A stretch of 64,000 bases of DNA, taken from the NCBI GenBank assembly GCA_002917775.1, contig KZ627148.1:80855-144854 (forward strand), read 5' to 3'. This stretch comes from Glaciozyma antarctica PI12 (taxonomy: Eukaryota > Basidiomycota > Microbotryomycetes > Kriegeriales > Camptobasidiaceae). Shown piece by piece: positions 9,413 to 22,332 of the stretch. The notes below the pieces were generated by a model. The model saw only the letters and a list, made by a program, of their open reading frames with translations. It was not told where the DNA came from and did no database searches. Position 1 is the first letter of the stretch; every line of letters begins with the position of its first letter. Both the position numbers and the translations under genes were made by a program.

Positions 9413-11875
9413 ATGGCAGTCTACGACCTTATCAAGCTCGTCGCTCGCCACACGGCAGGTATCGTCTTCACCGACGCTGAGAAGGCAGAGATGCTCGTCG
9501 ATCCGTACGCCGATACCCCCAAGTGTAAGTTTTTCTCCCTAGCAACCGCCTGTCGAGGCCTCCCGCGTGGTCCTCTGCAAGACGTATTATCTGTACAAGT
9601 ACTGACGATGTATTCCGCCCCTTTCAGACGCTCGCGCAGTCCTCTACTTTCTCTGCGGAGGGATCCTCCTGTTCGGTCTGGGCAACCTTCTCACTCGCCT
9701 CCGCCGCACCAAGTGAGCCTTGCACCCTCTCCTAACGTTCTAGCACTCGCCCACTTACACTTTCGCCCGCAGAACTGGATCCCGCATCGCTTCAACTGCT
9801 CCGGCTCGCCGCGCGACCGCTGCTGCCCGCTATCTCGCCTCTTCTCAGCCCCGCGCAGTCGGCTTCATCCGTTTTCCGACAGTGGGAGTCATTCTTCTCA
9901 TTGCAGCGTTCTGGCTTTTCATCGGTAGTGAGTATATCTCTCAGTCGTGGCGAGGAACGGGACTGACGACGCCTTCTTCAGTCTGGAGCTTCGCGCAACA
10001 GCCTTACTATCGCTCACGGTGGAACGTCGGCTCACCGCCGTTGGCTATGCGCACTGGTGATCTTTTCAAAGTCGCTCTTGCTGTGATCCTTCCCACTGAC
10101 GACTCCTCACTACTCAGGTCTCTTCGCACTCGGCTGCTTCCCCTTCATCCTGTGCGTCGGTTCTTCATCGCGCCCGTCCTTTCGCTGAGATTTTCTTCTC
10201 TGCTAGCGCGTTCGGAGCCAAGTGGAACCTCGTCACGTTCGTCACCGGCTACTCGCACGAAAAGCTCCAAGTCTTCCACCAGTGGCTCTCGCACCTCTTC
10301 CGTTCGTTCTTTCGTTTTTCTCGCGTCGATCGCCGCTGACCTTAGGCGCCCAGTAATTCTCCTCCCTCCTTCACACTTTCCCTTTCGTCATCCAGGGCTC
10401 GAGGGAAATCCGACCGAATGCCGATGGACTCAACCCGAACGGCTACTCGCAAATCCACTTCAGCTGGTTCGTCTCGCACAAAGTCGTGCGTTCTCCTTTC
10501 CTCCCTCGTTCTTTCCACACCTTGAGCTAAACGCCTGCTGCAGTACTTCTGGTCGGGCGTCGCGGCGTTGATTCCCCTCGCCTGGCTTTGCTGGGGCTCA
10601 TACGCACCGCTTCGCAATCGCTTCTACGAGATCTTCAAGCTCCTCCACATCATTTCGGCGATCCTCTTCTCGGGATTCTTCTACATCCACTGCAACAACG
10701 TGCGTTCCTCCTTCCTTCTACACCAGGCCCCGCTAACCGATCCTTCTGCAGCTCCTCACCTCCTGGTCCGCTCCTCCTCTCTCGACCCATTTCGCTCCTC
10801 GCTGACACCTCTCTCGCAGGGAGTACTTTTGGGCCACCATCGCCATCTACGGCACCTCCATCCTGATGCGCTTCCTCCTCATCTTCGTCCGCAACGGCCG
10901 CTCCGTCCCTCGCGGAACTCTCACCGCCCTCCCCGCCAACGCCGTCCGCCTCACCATCCCTCTCCCCGCCGGCCATCGCTGGTCCGCTGGCCAGCACTAC
11001 TTCCTCAACTTCATCTCCGCCTCACCCTTCGAGTCCCACCCCTACACGATAGCGAACGCGCCGTACCTTCATCCGAATTCCGAGGCGCCGGAACGGACGA
11101 TGGTCGTCGTGCTGAGGGTTAATCCTGCGAAGGGGCTCGGGCCGAAGTTGCTGGGATTGGCGGCGAGCGGGAGGTCGACGGCCGTGCTGCTCGATGGCCC
11201 GTACGGAGGACTTGGGAACGCTCAGATCGGGAGGCACGAGACGGTGCTCCTCCTCGCTGGCGGTGCGGGAGCGAGTTTCGTGGCGGCGTTGTTGGAAGAG
11301 GTGTGCGAGGGGATTAGGAGGAAGGTCGTTGGGGTTGCGACGAGGAAGGTGGAGCTGATTTGGGCTGTGAGGGACGAAGGTGCGTTTTGCGTCTTGCGGT
11401 GTGCGAAGTCGAGCTGATGGGATTTGTGTCGAGTAGCTGCGAAGGAGTGGTTCGAGGATCAAATCGCTTCCAGCATCGCGCTCGTTCCTGAAGGTACCGT
11501 CAACGTTCGCATCTTCGTCACCGGCGGGAACGATGAGAAGCTCAGCAACGAGAAGAGCTCGGTCTCGTCGTCCTTGGACCTATCTCGGTGTGTTCTTTCG
11601 CTCTTCTCTTCAGGCCTCGTCTGACCGTACTGCTCATTAGAGCGACCGAATGGACGACCTCGTACGACCGCCCCAACCTCGCCTCGATCGTCACCGCCGC
11701 TCTCGCTGCCGTCCCCGCCGGGACGTCCGTCGGAGTTGGGAGCTGCGGACCTGCGAGCTTCACGCTCGACGTTAGGAACGCCGTCGCTGCTAGGCAGAAG
11801 CTTATCATGCTGGGGAAAACGGGATGTGTGGGTGCGGAGGAGGTCGAGCTGTTCACCGAAGAGTTCGACTGGTGA
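9413..11875 (+). CDS. Ferric-chelate reductase (FRE/NOX-type flavocytochrome b)
   Basis: An integral-membrane metalloreductase passing electrons from cytosolic NADPH via FAD and two hemes to extracellular Fe3+ or Cu2+. It starts at 9413 (MAVYDLIKLVARHTAG). About a dozen introns join cleanly by hand. N-terminal TM exons give YFLCGGILLFGLGNLLTRLR. The heme-ligand helices are SHEKLQVFHQWLSHLF and FKLLHIISAILFSGFFYIHC. After the last TM helix come the FAD-binding motif HPYT (about 11.04 kb), the nucleotide-binding LLAGGAGASFV (about 11.25 kb) and the C-terminal VGVGSCGP with Cys-Gly. The end is EEVELFTEEFDW. Its inverted paralogue at 5570-7913 is inactivated, so this copy presumably supplies the function. 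Iron regulation is expected of the family, but I did not identify a regulatory site. Confidence 0.92.
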
Positions 11876-12165
11876 GGTTGGGGAGGGTCGGGAGGCAGGT
11901 CTTGTACAGCCTTTCGCAATCAGTAACTCGTTTAGCTCGCAGAAGAAGAGCTTCAGTTTCCGAAGAGAGGTCCGCTCACTACTCTCCTCTCGTTCATTGG
12001 AAAAGAACGAGCCGAACAGCTGGAGGGTGTTTGGTGAGGACTTAAGAGTTGCTCGCGATCGTCTACGAATTTCCTAAGCTCGCTACCGAAGGCACATCTG
12101 AATCCATTCGCACGCTATTCACCACAAACAAGCACCTCCCTCCGATCCTCTTCGTCGCTCGCTCC

Positions 12166-13656
12166 TCATCCTCCGAACCTCTCCCTCAACTCGCCGATCT
12201 TCTTCACCAGAATCACCCTCGCAAGCTTCGTAAGTCCCTGCTTCTCGAGCTCCTCCAGCATCGCGACGAGCATCGACTCGGGGAGCAAGACCATCCTGAT
12301 AAGGCCTCGCTCGCTTCAGATCCCGTGCTGGTGAAGGAGGGGAGCGAGCGAGGCGAGGCTGGGGGAGAGGGACGCGAGGATTCGACCGAGGTTGTCGACG
12401 GAGAGAGTTTGGGGCGACGACGTCCGGAAAGCGAGGGGCGGCGGGTGGCGAGAAGGGAACGGAGGGAGTCGCTTTCGAGGCCGAGGATCGAAGCTTCTTC
12501 GGCGCCGGACCGCCTTGAGCGACCTTCGAGCGAGTAGCCTTCGACGACGACGGCATTCGATCCTTCGCATCGTGGTTCTTCTTCTTGATCCTCCTCCTCT
12601 CCTCCACCTCGTCGTTCGAGCTGTCCTCCTCGCTCGAGCTGTCCACGTCGTTCGACGTCGCCGACGATTCCGACTCCGATTCCGGCTTCGCAAGTCGACT
12701 TCGCCGCGGCATAGGAAGAACCCAGCGTCCAAGGTGCTTGTCCTTCTTGTGGTTGTGCTCCTCGCAGCTCTGGTAGACGACCCAGTCTCCATCGAGGTTG
12801 CTGCGGTCGACAGGCTTGAGCGAGATGCGGGCCGGGCAGTAGTCGGGTCGATCCTTGGGCGCGTTCCTTCGGCAGCCGACGGTGAAGTAGGGGCTGCGAG
12901 GGTGGCCGCTCTGGAGGATGCAGGTCTTGTATCCGCGAGCGTGCCATGCGTACGAGGCGGCGACGTAGGCGACTCGATGGGCTGAAAAGACTTGGCCGAT
13001 TTGAGGCATCGTGAGGTTCTGCGGAGGACGCTGTTTAAGCTCGAATCTCGTTCGAAATCGCATGGAAGCGTCGTACCTTAGTCGAAATCGTCTGATAAGG
13101 AGTCGAAATAGTCTGAGCAAGGGTCGATCTGGTCCACTTCCTCCTGCTCCTCGCTCCCCTTCCTCCTCCTGTGACTGTCCTCGTCTTCGCTCCCCGAACC
13201 GTAGCTCTCCTCCGATTCGACAGCCATCTTGCGCTTGCCCCTAGTCTCCTCCTCGCTCGCAGCTCCACGATTGTGCTCCCAGCGACATTTCGCATCGTCC
13301 ACCGTCCAGCCCGACTCGCCTTCGAACATGGTCACAACGACGACAGCGGGGCAGTAGGGCTTCGTCTTGCTCTTCGCGCAGCGCATGCGAATCGTCGAAT
13401 CGCTCGTCGTGTTTTCCGTTCGCTGCATCTTGATTCCTAGCGTGGCGAGCGAGGCGGCGACGCAAGCGGATTCGAAATCTGCGACGGATTCGAAGTGGTC
13501 TCCGGGAGCGGGCATTTGGAGTGTAGAGACCTGCAGAAATTCTGTGAACAGAACTACTTGTTGAGACTGGGGCGTGCTGCTGACCGGCGATTCGTAGAGA
13601 ACTTCAGCTGGGGAGCTGGGTTCGGCCTTGACGTTCGTGTGGTGACTAGGCTGCAC
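12166..13656 (-). pseudogene. FAR1-like tandem zinc-finger family, copy B (frameshifted)
   Basis: Module 1 (13.2-13.5 kb): PAPGDHFESVADFESACVAA, then RMRCAKSKTKPYC and GWTVDDAKCRWEHN. Module 2 (12.7-13.0 kb): QIGQVFSAHRVAYVAASYAW, VGCRRNAPKDRPDYC and SCEEHNHKKDKHLGRW. A Ser/Glu-rich and then basic linker follows, and then the helical module ISLDNLG-like with LASLSPSLASLAPLLHQHGI ending KKIGELRERFGG (stop 12166-12168). There are three problems. A TAA sits next to a donor at about 13079, so module 1 does not join module 2 in frame there. A frameshift lies before the helical module (about 12.4 kb). An in-frame TGA follows HQHGI (about 12.32 kb). It may continue upstream into the 13.67-14.17 kb exons. 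I infer a pseudogene; two typical DNA-binding-like modules remain readable. Confidence 0.7.
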
Positions 13657-13669
13657 CTGCCTCGGATCA

Positions 13670-14173
13670 TCAGCGTCTATTCCTCCTCAATCGCCCAGTC
13701 GTGCTCACCATATTCTCATCCAGCTTCCCCCCGACCCAAAGGCCCCTCTGCTCCTTCTCCCTCCCCGGCATCGTCGCTGAATGCTCGCGCGCAGCGAGGG
13801 GTGCGTGCAGAAAAGTCTCCTGCTCAAAGCAGATCTTTAGCAAGCTCGAATCAAGGAGATCTGTGAGAACAACCGACCTCGACGACGTGACGAGCGGGGC
13901 CAGTCGACGGCGTCTCACCGAGGGGGACGACCTCCTCGTGCTCAGACTCCTCCTGCGCACCCCCTCCCCGTCAGCTCTCCTCCTCCCTCCCAATAGAACC
14001 GAACTCACCTTTAACTGCTCTCCAAAACCCGGGCCTCCCGCGACCTCCTCTCCCTCCGCCACCGGAGCCGCCTTGCTCGCCGAGCTCGCAACGCCGTTGA
14101 CCCACGCCTCGACGTCGATGCGGCCGTCCTCCAATCGCGGCGCAGTATAGCACTTGGCCGGTACTTCGTCCAT
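13670..14173 (-). CDS. Unassigned exons, possibly the 5' part of copy B
   Basis: Starting at ATG 14173 (MDEVPAKCYTAPRLEDGRID), three exons splice in frame with good GTGAGT/GTCGGT donors and acceptors: a ~54-residue exon, a 25-residue acidic exon (EESEHEEVVPLGETP), and one containing ICFEQETFLHAPLAAREHS ending GGKLDENM. The last donor joins in phase to the exon that begins copy B at 13656. So either this is the N-terminus of that family member or a short separate gene whose end has been lost. I do not recognise the domain. Confidence 0.4.
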   Translation of the reverse strand: MDEVPAKCYTAPRLEDGRIDVEAWVNGVASSASKAAPVAEGEEVAGGPGFGEQLKVSSVLLGGRRRADGEGVRRRSLSTRRSSPSVRRRRLAPLVTSSRSVVLTDLLDSSLLKICFEQETFLHAPLAAREHSATMPGREKEQRGLWVGGKLDENMVSTTGRLRRNRR

Positions 14174-14483
14174 GAGTGAGTTGAGCGCGAGAGCTGAAGA
14201 TCGAAGTGGAACGGAGCTGTCCGGAGAGAAACGAGTCAGCGAGCTTTCGCGCTGGAGGGCCTCGAGGCGTTTGAGGCTGGGGGACTGACTGTGGGGGAAT
14301 GCTCGTCGACGGCTGTAATTCTGCTTGTTGTACGAAGGCGGGGTGGCGGTAGGAGCGAGAGCTGCAGCAAAGCTCGAAAGTCGTCGTCTCGCTCGACCCC
14401 CGCTTCCTTCAAGGACTCCGCGGTTAAGACACTCAGCGCAGACGACAGGGAGAGAACAACATCATTACAGGAAGGCCAGCCTT

Positions 14484-16466
<1,983 letters not shown>

Positions 16467-16665
16467 CGTGGCGGCAGGGAGAGACGTGTGGAGGTGGCGG
16501 TGTGAGACCAAGAAGAGCCGAATCTCGCCAAGTCGTTCCTCCCTCCTTCTCCTCCCCTACTTCTCTCAGCGCAAGAAATGAACAAACGAACTCTCTAAAC
16601 TAAAAATTGCACGCCTGCCCCGCGTCGCACCTCTCACAACACCACAAAAAATCGTCGGAACCGCT

Positions 16666-19600
16666 TTAGAGCGCCTTCTCCAGAGGGGACGAGATGGCGT
16701 GTCCGAGCTTCTTGTAGTACGCGATGACGACTTCGGACTTGTCGGCGATGTCTGCGTGCGTGCGAGTTGTCAGCATTATAACTAAAGGTCAAAGGTCCGG
16801 CGGGAGCGAGAAGGGGTGGAGGGGGCGGCGAGACGGCGGCGACGACTGAAAGGAGTGATGGAGGCGAGGAAGAGGACTCACTGGATCCAGTAAGGCCAAA
16901 CTTGTTGTACACCAAAGGTGCGGGCGCCGAAGCTCCGAACGAGTTGATCCCAATCGACTCGTGCGCGTACTTGCCCCATCCAAGAGTCTGCACTCCCAAC
17001 GTATCAGTCCCAGCAAAGACTCAAGAGAAGAAATAGGAACGCACAGTGTAAGCCTCAATACTGAGCACGGGCGCACCAGCAGGAAGGACGCTAAGGCGGT
17101 ACTCGAGACTCTGCTGATCAAAGACCTCAAAGCAAGGGATCGAAGCGACGCGCGCCTCGACTCCTTTCGTCTTGAGGATCTCTGCTGCCTCGAGAGCGAT
17201 CGACACCTCGGAACCGGTAGCGACGAGGGTGATGTGCGCAGGGGTGGCGGTCTCGTAGGCGACGTATCCTCCCTTGTTGGCGAGCTCGATGGAGGAGTTG
17301 GCGAGCTGGGGCAGGTTCTGGCGGGTGAGGCTGTGCGGGAGAGGTTAGCGAGGTGCGGGGAGGCGAGTGGAGGGATGGGGTGTGGAGGGACGAAAGCAAA
17401 GGGGAGGGACGTACCAGATGATAGAAGGAGTGTGAGTCGAGGTCATGGCCATGTAGTACGCCGCGCTAGTCTCGTTTCCATCTGCGCGCGCATCATCAGC
17501 TCCTACACGAACCTCCGAGAGAGCGAAATGAACGCACCAGCAGGACGCCAGACGTTGCAGTTGGGCATGGCGCGGAAGTGAGCGACAGTCTCGATAGGCT
17601 GGTGCGTAGGTCCATCCTGTCAACGCTCGTCAGATCTAGCTCGTCAGACGCCTGCTTTTGAAGCTCACCTCTCCAAGTCCGATCGAGTCGTGGGTCTGGT
17701 CGTGGAAGCGTCAGCTCTGCGCCTCGAACTCAGAGCGAAAACAACGTACGGCGACCCAGATGACACGGAGATGAGAGAGCGCAGCAAGGCGAACAGCTCC
17801 AGCAGCGTACGAGACAAAGTTGAGGAAAGTTCCTGCGCCACTTCGTCAGCTCTCCTCGAAAAGGACGACGACGAAAGACCGTACCAGCGGCGGGGATGAC
17901 GAGGTTAGGACCGTAGGCGGCGAGACCGTTCATGATAGCGCCCATGCCGTGCTCGCGGACACCGTAACGAATGTAGCGACCCGAGTAGTCTCCGAGTCCG
18001 GTACTAGGAGCCTGGAAGTCGACGGCGGCCTTCCACCTCGTCAAGTTGCTGCATCGCTCATCAGTCCCGCTCTTCCGCCCGAGGAGAGGAGAACGCACGA
18101 AGGAGTGAGATCGGCGGATCCGGAAACGAGCTCAGGAACGACCTCGCTGATCTTGGCGAGGAGGCTCTCAGAGAGCTTGCGGGTAGCAACAGCCTCGTCG
18201 GTAACCTTGAACGAGGGGAGAGCCTTCTCCCATCCCGCAGGGAGCTTGCCGCTGATACGACGCTTGATGTCGGCCGCCTCAGCGGGGTACTTCTGCCCGT
18301 ACTCGACAAAGTTGGCCTCCCACTTGGCCTCGGCGGCAGCGCCGCGAGCGCCGATGGCGGCGTAGATCTCCTTGGTCTCGTCGGGGACGGCGAAGAAGGC
18401 CTCGGGGTCGAAACCGAACTGCTTCTTGATGTTGATCGTGTCGTCCTTTTTGAGAGGGTTGCCGTGGACGCCGTGAGTTCCCTGGTCCTTGGAGCCGAAT
18501 CCGATGGTGGTCCTGCACGGTAGTGTGGTTAGCTGCGGGTCGGAGAGAGCGACGAGCGGGCGGGAACGTACTGGAGACGAATGAGGGTAGGCTTGGTGGT
18601 CTCGGCCTTTCCAGCAGCGATAGCCTCGTAGATGTCCTTGAGTCCATCATCTCCATCGTCAACACTGCCAAAGAAGGCCATCAGCTCTTTCCCTAACTCG
18701 CTCAGCAAGATGCGAAAACGCACATGAGCACCTGCCAGTCGTAAGACTCGAAGCGCTTAGCGACGTCCTCGGTGAAGGCGATCGAAGTGGATCCGTCGAT
18801 GGAAATGTGGTTGTCGTCGTAGACAGCGATGAGGTTACCGAGCTTGAGGTGACTGTCGAACGCAAAAACGGGGTTAGCGGGTGATCCTTCAGTCCTGCGA
18901 GCGGAAGACGAGCCCGGCGAGGGAAGCAGCCTCAGAGGAGATGCCCTCCATGAGGCATCCATCACCGAGGAACATGTAGCTACGTTCGTGCGTTAGCTTA
19001 AGCGTGATGAGAGGTGGCAGAGGAGAGCGCACGTGAAGTTGTCGAAGAGGGGGAAGCCGTCCTTGTTGAAGGTAGCTCCGAGGTGAGCCTGCGCCATGGC
19101 GAGTCCGACGGCGTTGGCGAATCCTGCATACACGTGTGAGCTGAGAATGCGGCTGAGATAGGAACGGACGGACCCTGTCCAAGAGGTCCGGTGGTAACCT
19201 CGATACCCTCCGTGACGCCGACTTCGGGGTGTCCAGGCGTGATGGAGTCGAGTTGACGGAACTGCTCCTCGTTAGCTGTCATCCCTCCATCGCAGTGAAA
19301 AGGAACGCACGCTCTTGAGATCCTCGATAGAGACCTTGTAGCCAAGGAGGTGAAGGAGGACATACTGGAGCGCGCAGGCGTGTCCGTTCGAGAGGACGAA
19401 CCGATCACGGTTGATCCATTGAGGGTTGGCAGGGTTGCAGTTCATGAAGCGACTCCAGAGGACGTGGGCCGCAGGGGCCATGCCCATGGGGGCTCCAGGG
19501 TCTGCGGGAGAGAACGCAGGTTAGCGACGGTGGTGGGGCGGCGTTTCCGAGGTGGACGTACGGCCAGAGTTAGCCTGCGTGCACGGAGGTGGTTAGCTGG

Positions 19601-19961
19601 ACTCTGGCGGAGGCTGGAACGGAGCGGACCTTGTTGACGGTGCTGAGTGAGGTTGGATCAGTCAGGATCTTGGGGGGCGAGAGAGCTGAGAGTTGAGCTC
19701 ACTCGAGAGCAAGAGTGCGGATCGTGTTGATCGCCTTGAAGTCGTTAACATCTGCTACAAAGGAAGACCTGCGGTGGTGAAGAGCTGTTGGGTGTGGCTG
19801 GGTTAACTGTGGCCAGAGAACACGGCGGAAGGTAACTTGCCCGAGGTTGGGGCGGGATGAGATTGCGTTTTGAGCGAGAGTCGTAGTGAGTGGAGTGTAG
19901 GGGGTCGTGGTGGCTGCTGTCAGTCACTGTTCAGATCTCAAGGCTGTTGCTGTGCTCACAT
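16666..19961 (-). CDS. TKL1: Transketolase
   Basis: Thiamine-diphosphate enzyme of the non-oxidative pentose phosphate pathway, about 680 residues. The start codon is split: AT at 19961-19960, a 191-nt intron, then G at 19768. This gives [20 protein letters not shown], which fits the family start exactly. Signature blocks are [13 protein letters not shown] (about 19.5 kb), [18 protein letters not shown] (ThDP/Mg motif, about 18.95 kb), [16 protein letters not shown] with the catalytic Glu (about 17.95 kb), [17 protein letters not shown] (about 17.7 kb), and the C-terminal domain ending [12 protein letters not shown]. More than ten introns are present, most within the first half of the gene. 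A very secure call. Confidence 0.96.
19769..19959 (-). other. Intron splitting the transketolase start codon (AT^G)
   Basis: The donor GTGAGC follows AT at 19960 and the acceptor CACCGCAG precedes the G at 19768. At 191 nt it is about three times longer than the typical intron in this window. No other upstream ATG gives the conserved transketolase N-terminus. Confidence 0.75.
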
Positions 19962-20344
19962 GATTGCGAGAAGGGGAGGAAGAGGGGGAGGAGGAGAAGA
20001 GACTTAGGCGCCAAACGATGATGACCCGACCATTTAATTTTCTACCCCCCTTGCTAAACTAAGTCGATTTTAATTCTCGGAGATCTCGGTGCGAGTCTCG
20101 CGCACCGAGAGAGTACTTTCAGAGAGAGATCCAGGCTGGAGAGATCTATGCCGAACTCACAGCCAAATCCCAGCGAGAACAGCCCACATCCCACTCCTCC
20201 AACGCCCCATCTCCACGATGAACAGTCGACGAACGTGTTCCCGACCGGCATCCGCACCGGGGCTCTCAATCTCTCTCTCACTCCAAGCAAAGAAGAGCGA
20301 TGCTCCATGTATTAATTAGAGGTACCAGTCTAGGAGCGAGAAAT
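19962..20344. other. Intergenic region
   Basis: The transketolase upstream region, with a CT/GA-rich stretch at 19.96-20.0 kb and an AT-richer segment at about 20.03-20.08 kb. The downstream end of the neighbouring transporter gene is also here. No gene was seen. Confidence 0.5.
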
Positions 20345-21465
20345 CTAAAGCTCCTTCTCCTTGGGCGCCAAATCAAGGAGAACGGGCAACCGGAACGTGC
20401 TCGACTCCTTGGTGAGTAGCGAGCCGAGAGTCGCGTACCAACAGACGCTGCGATCCTCGTCAGTGCGTCTTCGCATTGAGGAGGGAGGAGAGGACGTACA
20501 AGGACGAGAGGATGGCGAAAGCTCCGCCGGCGGTGAGGAGGTGCGTGTTGGTGGGGTAGTAGTATGCTGCGAGCGTGGTCGTTAGTCCAGCGAAAGGTGA
20601 GGGGGCGAGAGAGAGGACACACCGAGTCCGAGGAAGAGGAACGCAAAGTCGAGGAGGACGAAGAAGAGGATCAATCCGCCTGACGAGCGATGCGCCGCGA
20701 CCGTAAAAATGATACTGCGTCGCGTGTTGATCAGCTACCTCGATCCTTCTCCAAACACGAACGAACGCACCTCGTGATCATCCAGGAGAAGAAGTAGAGC
20801 GCCAAAGCCGTCTGGAACTCGCTCACATCGGTGTAGCTCGTCGAGATCTGTGCCCAAGGCGATAGGATAAGAGCGAGCGAGGTAAGGAACCCCGAATCTA
20901 CTCGACTCATCAGCTTGTACGCAAGGTACGGTAGAGGACGAACGCACAAGCTGTGAACACTGTCGCTGCGAAGGTGTTTCCGGTGGGGAACTCCCCTGCG
21001 TTTCCTCGCTTTAGCTCAGGTGCGGACGGAGAGAGTGAAGGAACGTACAGATCCCAGCGACGAGGAGCGCGAAACTACCATAGCCCAGCGCGACCGATAC
21101 GACGATACTGAGCGACGTCAATCCCTTCGTGCCGAGCGCGACGATACCGATGAGGAAGAGCGAGGTAGCGAGTGCGGAGAACTGCGATTCAATAGCGTCA
21201 GTTGGCTATGGCGGAGGGAGAGAAGAAGGAACGCACGGCGAGGGGAGAGGGGTTGGCGTATTTGCGGTGGAAGATGGGGAGGAAGGGCTGGTCCGAGACG
21301 CGGCGGTCGAGCTCTGCCTCTCGTGATGAGCCTGCGAGAATGTGAAGATTAGTTCGGGCTTCTGCAGAGGAAGAATTGAGAGAACGAACGGTGGATGGAG
21401 TCTCCGCGGTGGACGACGGTCTCGGCGTCACGCTCAGTGTCGGCGTGCTTCTGTGATTGACTCAT
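20345..21465 (-). CDS. Acetate/ammonium transporter homologue (GPR1/FUN34/YaaH family)
   Basis: A small six-TM plasma-membrane protein. It starts at 21465 (MSQSQKHADTERDAETVVHR). The family signature NPSPLA opens TM1 (about 21.25 kb), followed by SVALGYGSFALLVAG and EFPTGNTFAATVFTA (about 20.97-21.07 kb). Further TM exons read FGVPYLALALILSPWAQIS, ALALYFFSWMI and LDFAFLFLGLAYYY. The end is DLAPKEKEL (stop 20345-20347). Six or so short introns are present. The related yeast Ato/Ady2 proteins transport acetate/succinate; the substrate here is inferred from the family only. Confidence 0.85.
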
Positions 21466-21646
21466 GGTGTTGTTGCGTTGGGATGAATCGGCGGTAGAGC
21501 TGGTTGAAGAAGAAAGAGCAGCTGGAGCTGCGAAGGATGAAGCACAGAGCTGGAAGCCGAGCTGCTCGCCTTCCGCGGTTGTTGCGCTCCTCCCCAAGGC
21601 CGCTTCTGAGAAGAACGGAGAACGAAGCCTCAGAACGGCGTCCGGA

Positions 21647-22332
21647 TCAGACCGTTCGGTCTCTCGTAGTGCAGGACAAAAGCCGTAGCTCGGAAGGCGG
21701 CAGAAGGTGGAGGAGCAGTCGTTCGGTGGCGAGAAGGGCGGGAGCTTGGTGAGAGCTAAGCTGGCGCTTGGTGGGGTAGCCTCGGTGTGGGAGGGAGCAG
21801 AGAAAGCGTTCGGGCCGAGAGAGCGAGGCAGAAGCAGCGGCGGCCAGGAGATTCCACACCAGTTCCCAGTTCAAGGAAGCACGATTCTCGTCGACCTCAG
21901 TCCTGCTCTCCCAAAGTCGGCTCAGCCCTACTCAGAAGTAGTCAGCACAATACGTACTTGCCACTCTCCCAGCGCCAGCCCCTGCTCCTCCAACTCTTCC
22001 AGCCTCGCGCGCGCCGTCGTCGAAAGCTGCTTTCGCAGGGAGGTGAGGGAGGATTTGGTCGCAGTGGGATGAAGCATTTGGTTGTCGTACAAGGTGAGGT
22101 GCTTCAGGGCTGCGAAACCCCTCAAGGTCAAGGTGCTGGTCGACTTGCGGACTTGCTCGCGTGCGGAAGGCTGAGTGGGGTATGGAGCGAGATTGCTGGG
22201 GAGAGCGGAGCTTTGGGGGGCTGGGACGGAGCGGCGTGGAAGAATCGGAGAGATTGAGAGAACTTGGAGACGAGCGCGCAGAGTCTCGCTTCCGATGTGT
22301 CCTCTGCCCCCTTCAATTCTCCCCTCTCCCAC
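21647..22332 (-). CDS. Hypothetical protein, unrecognised
   Basis: Two open stretches on the minus strand can be linked: an upstream one rich in Ser, Leu and Arg, with TLRGFAALKHLTLYDNQM and a short coiled-coil-like RARLEELEEQG, and a downstream one beginning around NWELVWNLLAAAA. A donor GTACGT at about 21.95 kb is good, but the acceptor that would keep frame is not the strongest one available. I recognise no domain. It could be spurious. Confidence 0.25.

Noticed and set aside
8486-9928. Long plus-strand open frame (480 codons) over the reductase start
   Set aside because: Only the part from 9413, in the reductase frame, is coding. The upstream part runs through the MED16 duplicate and spacer without a domain.
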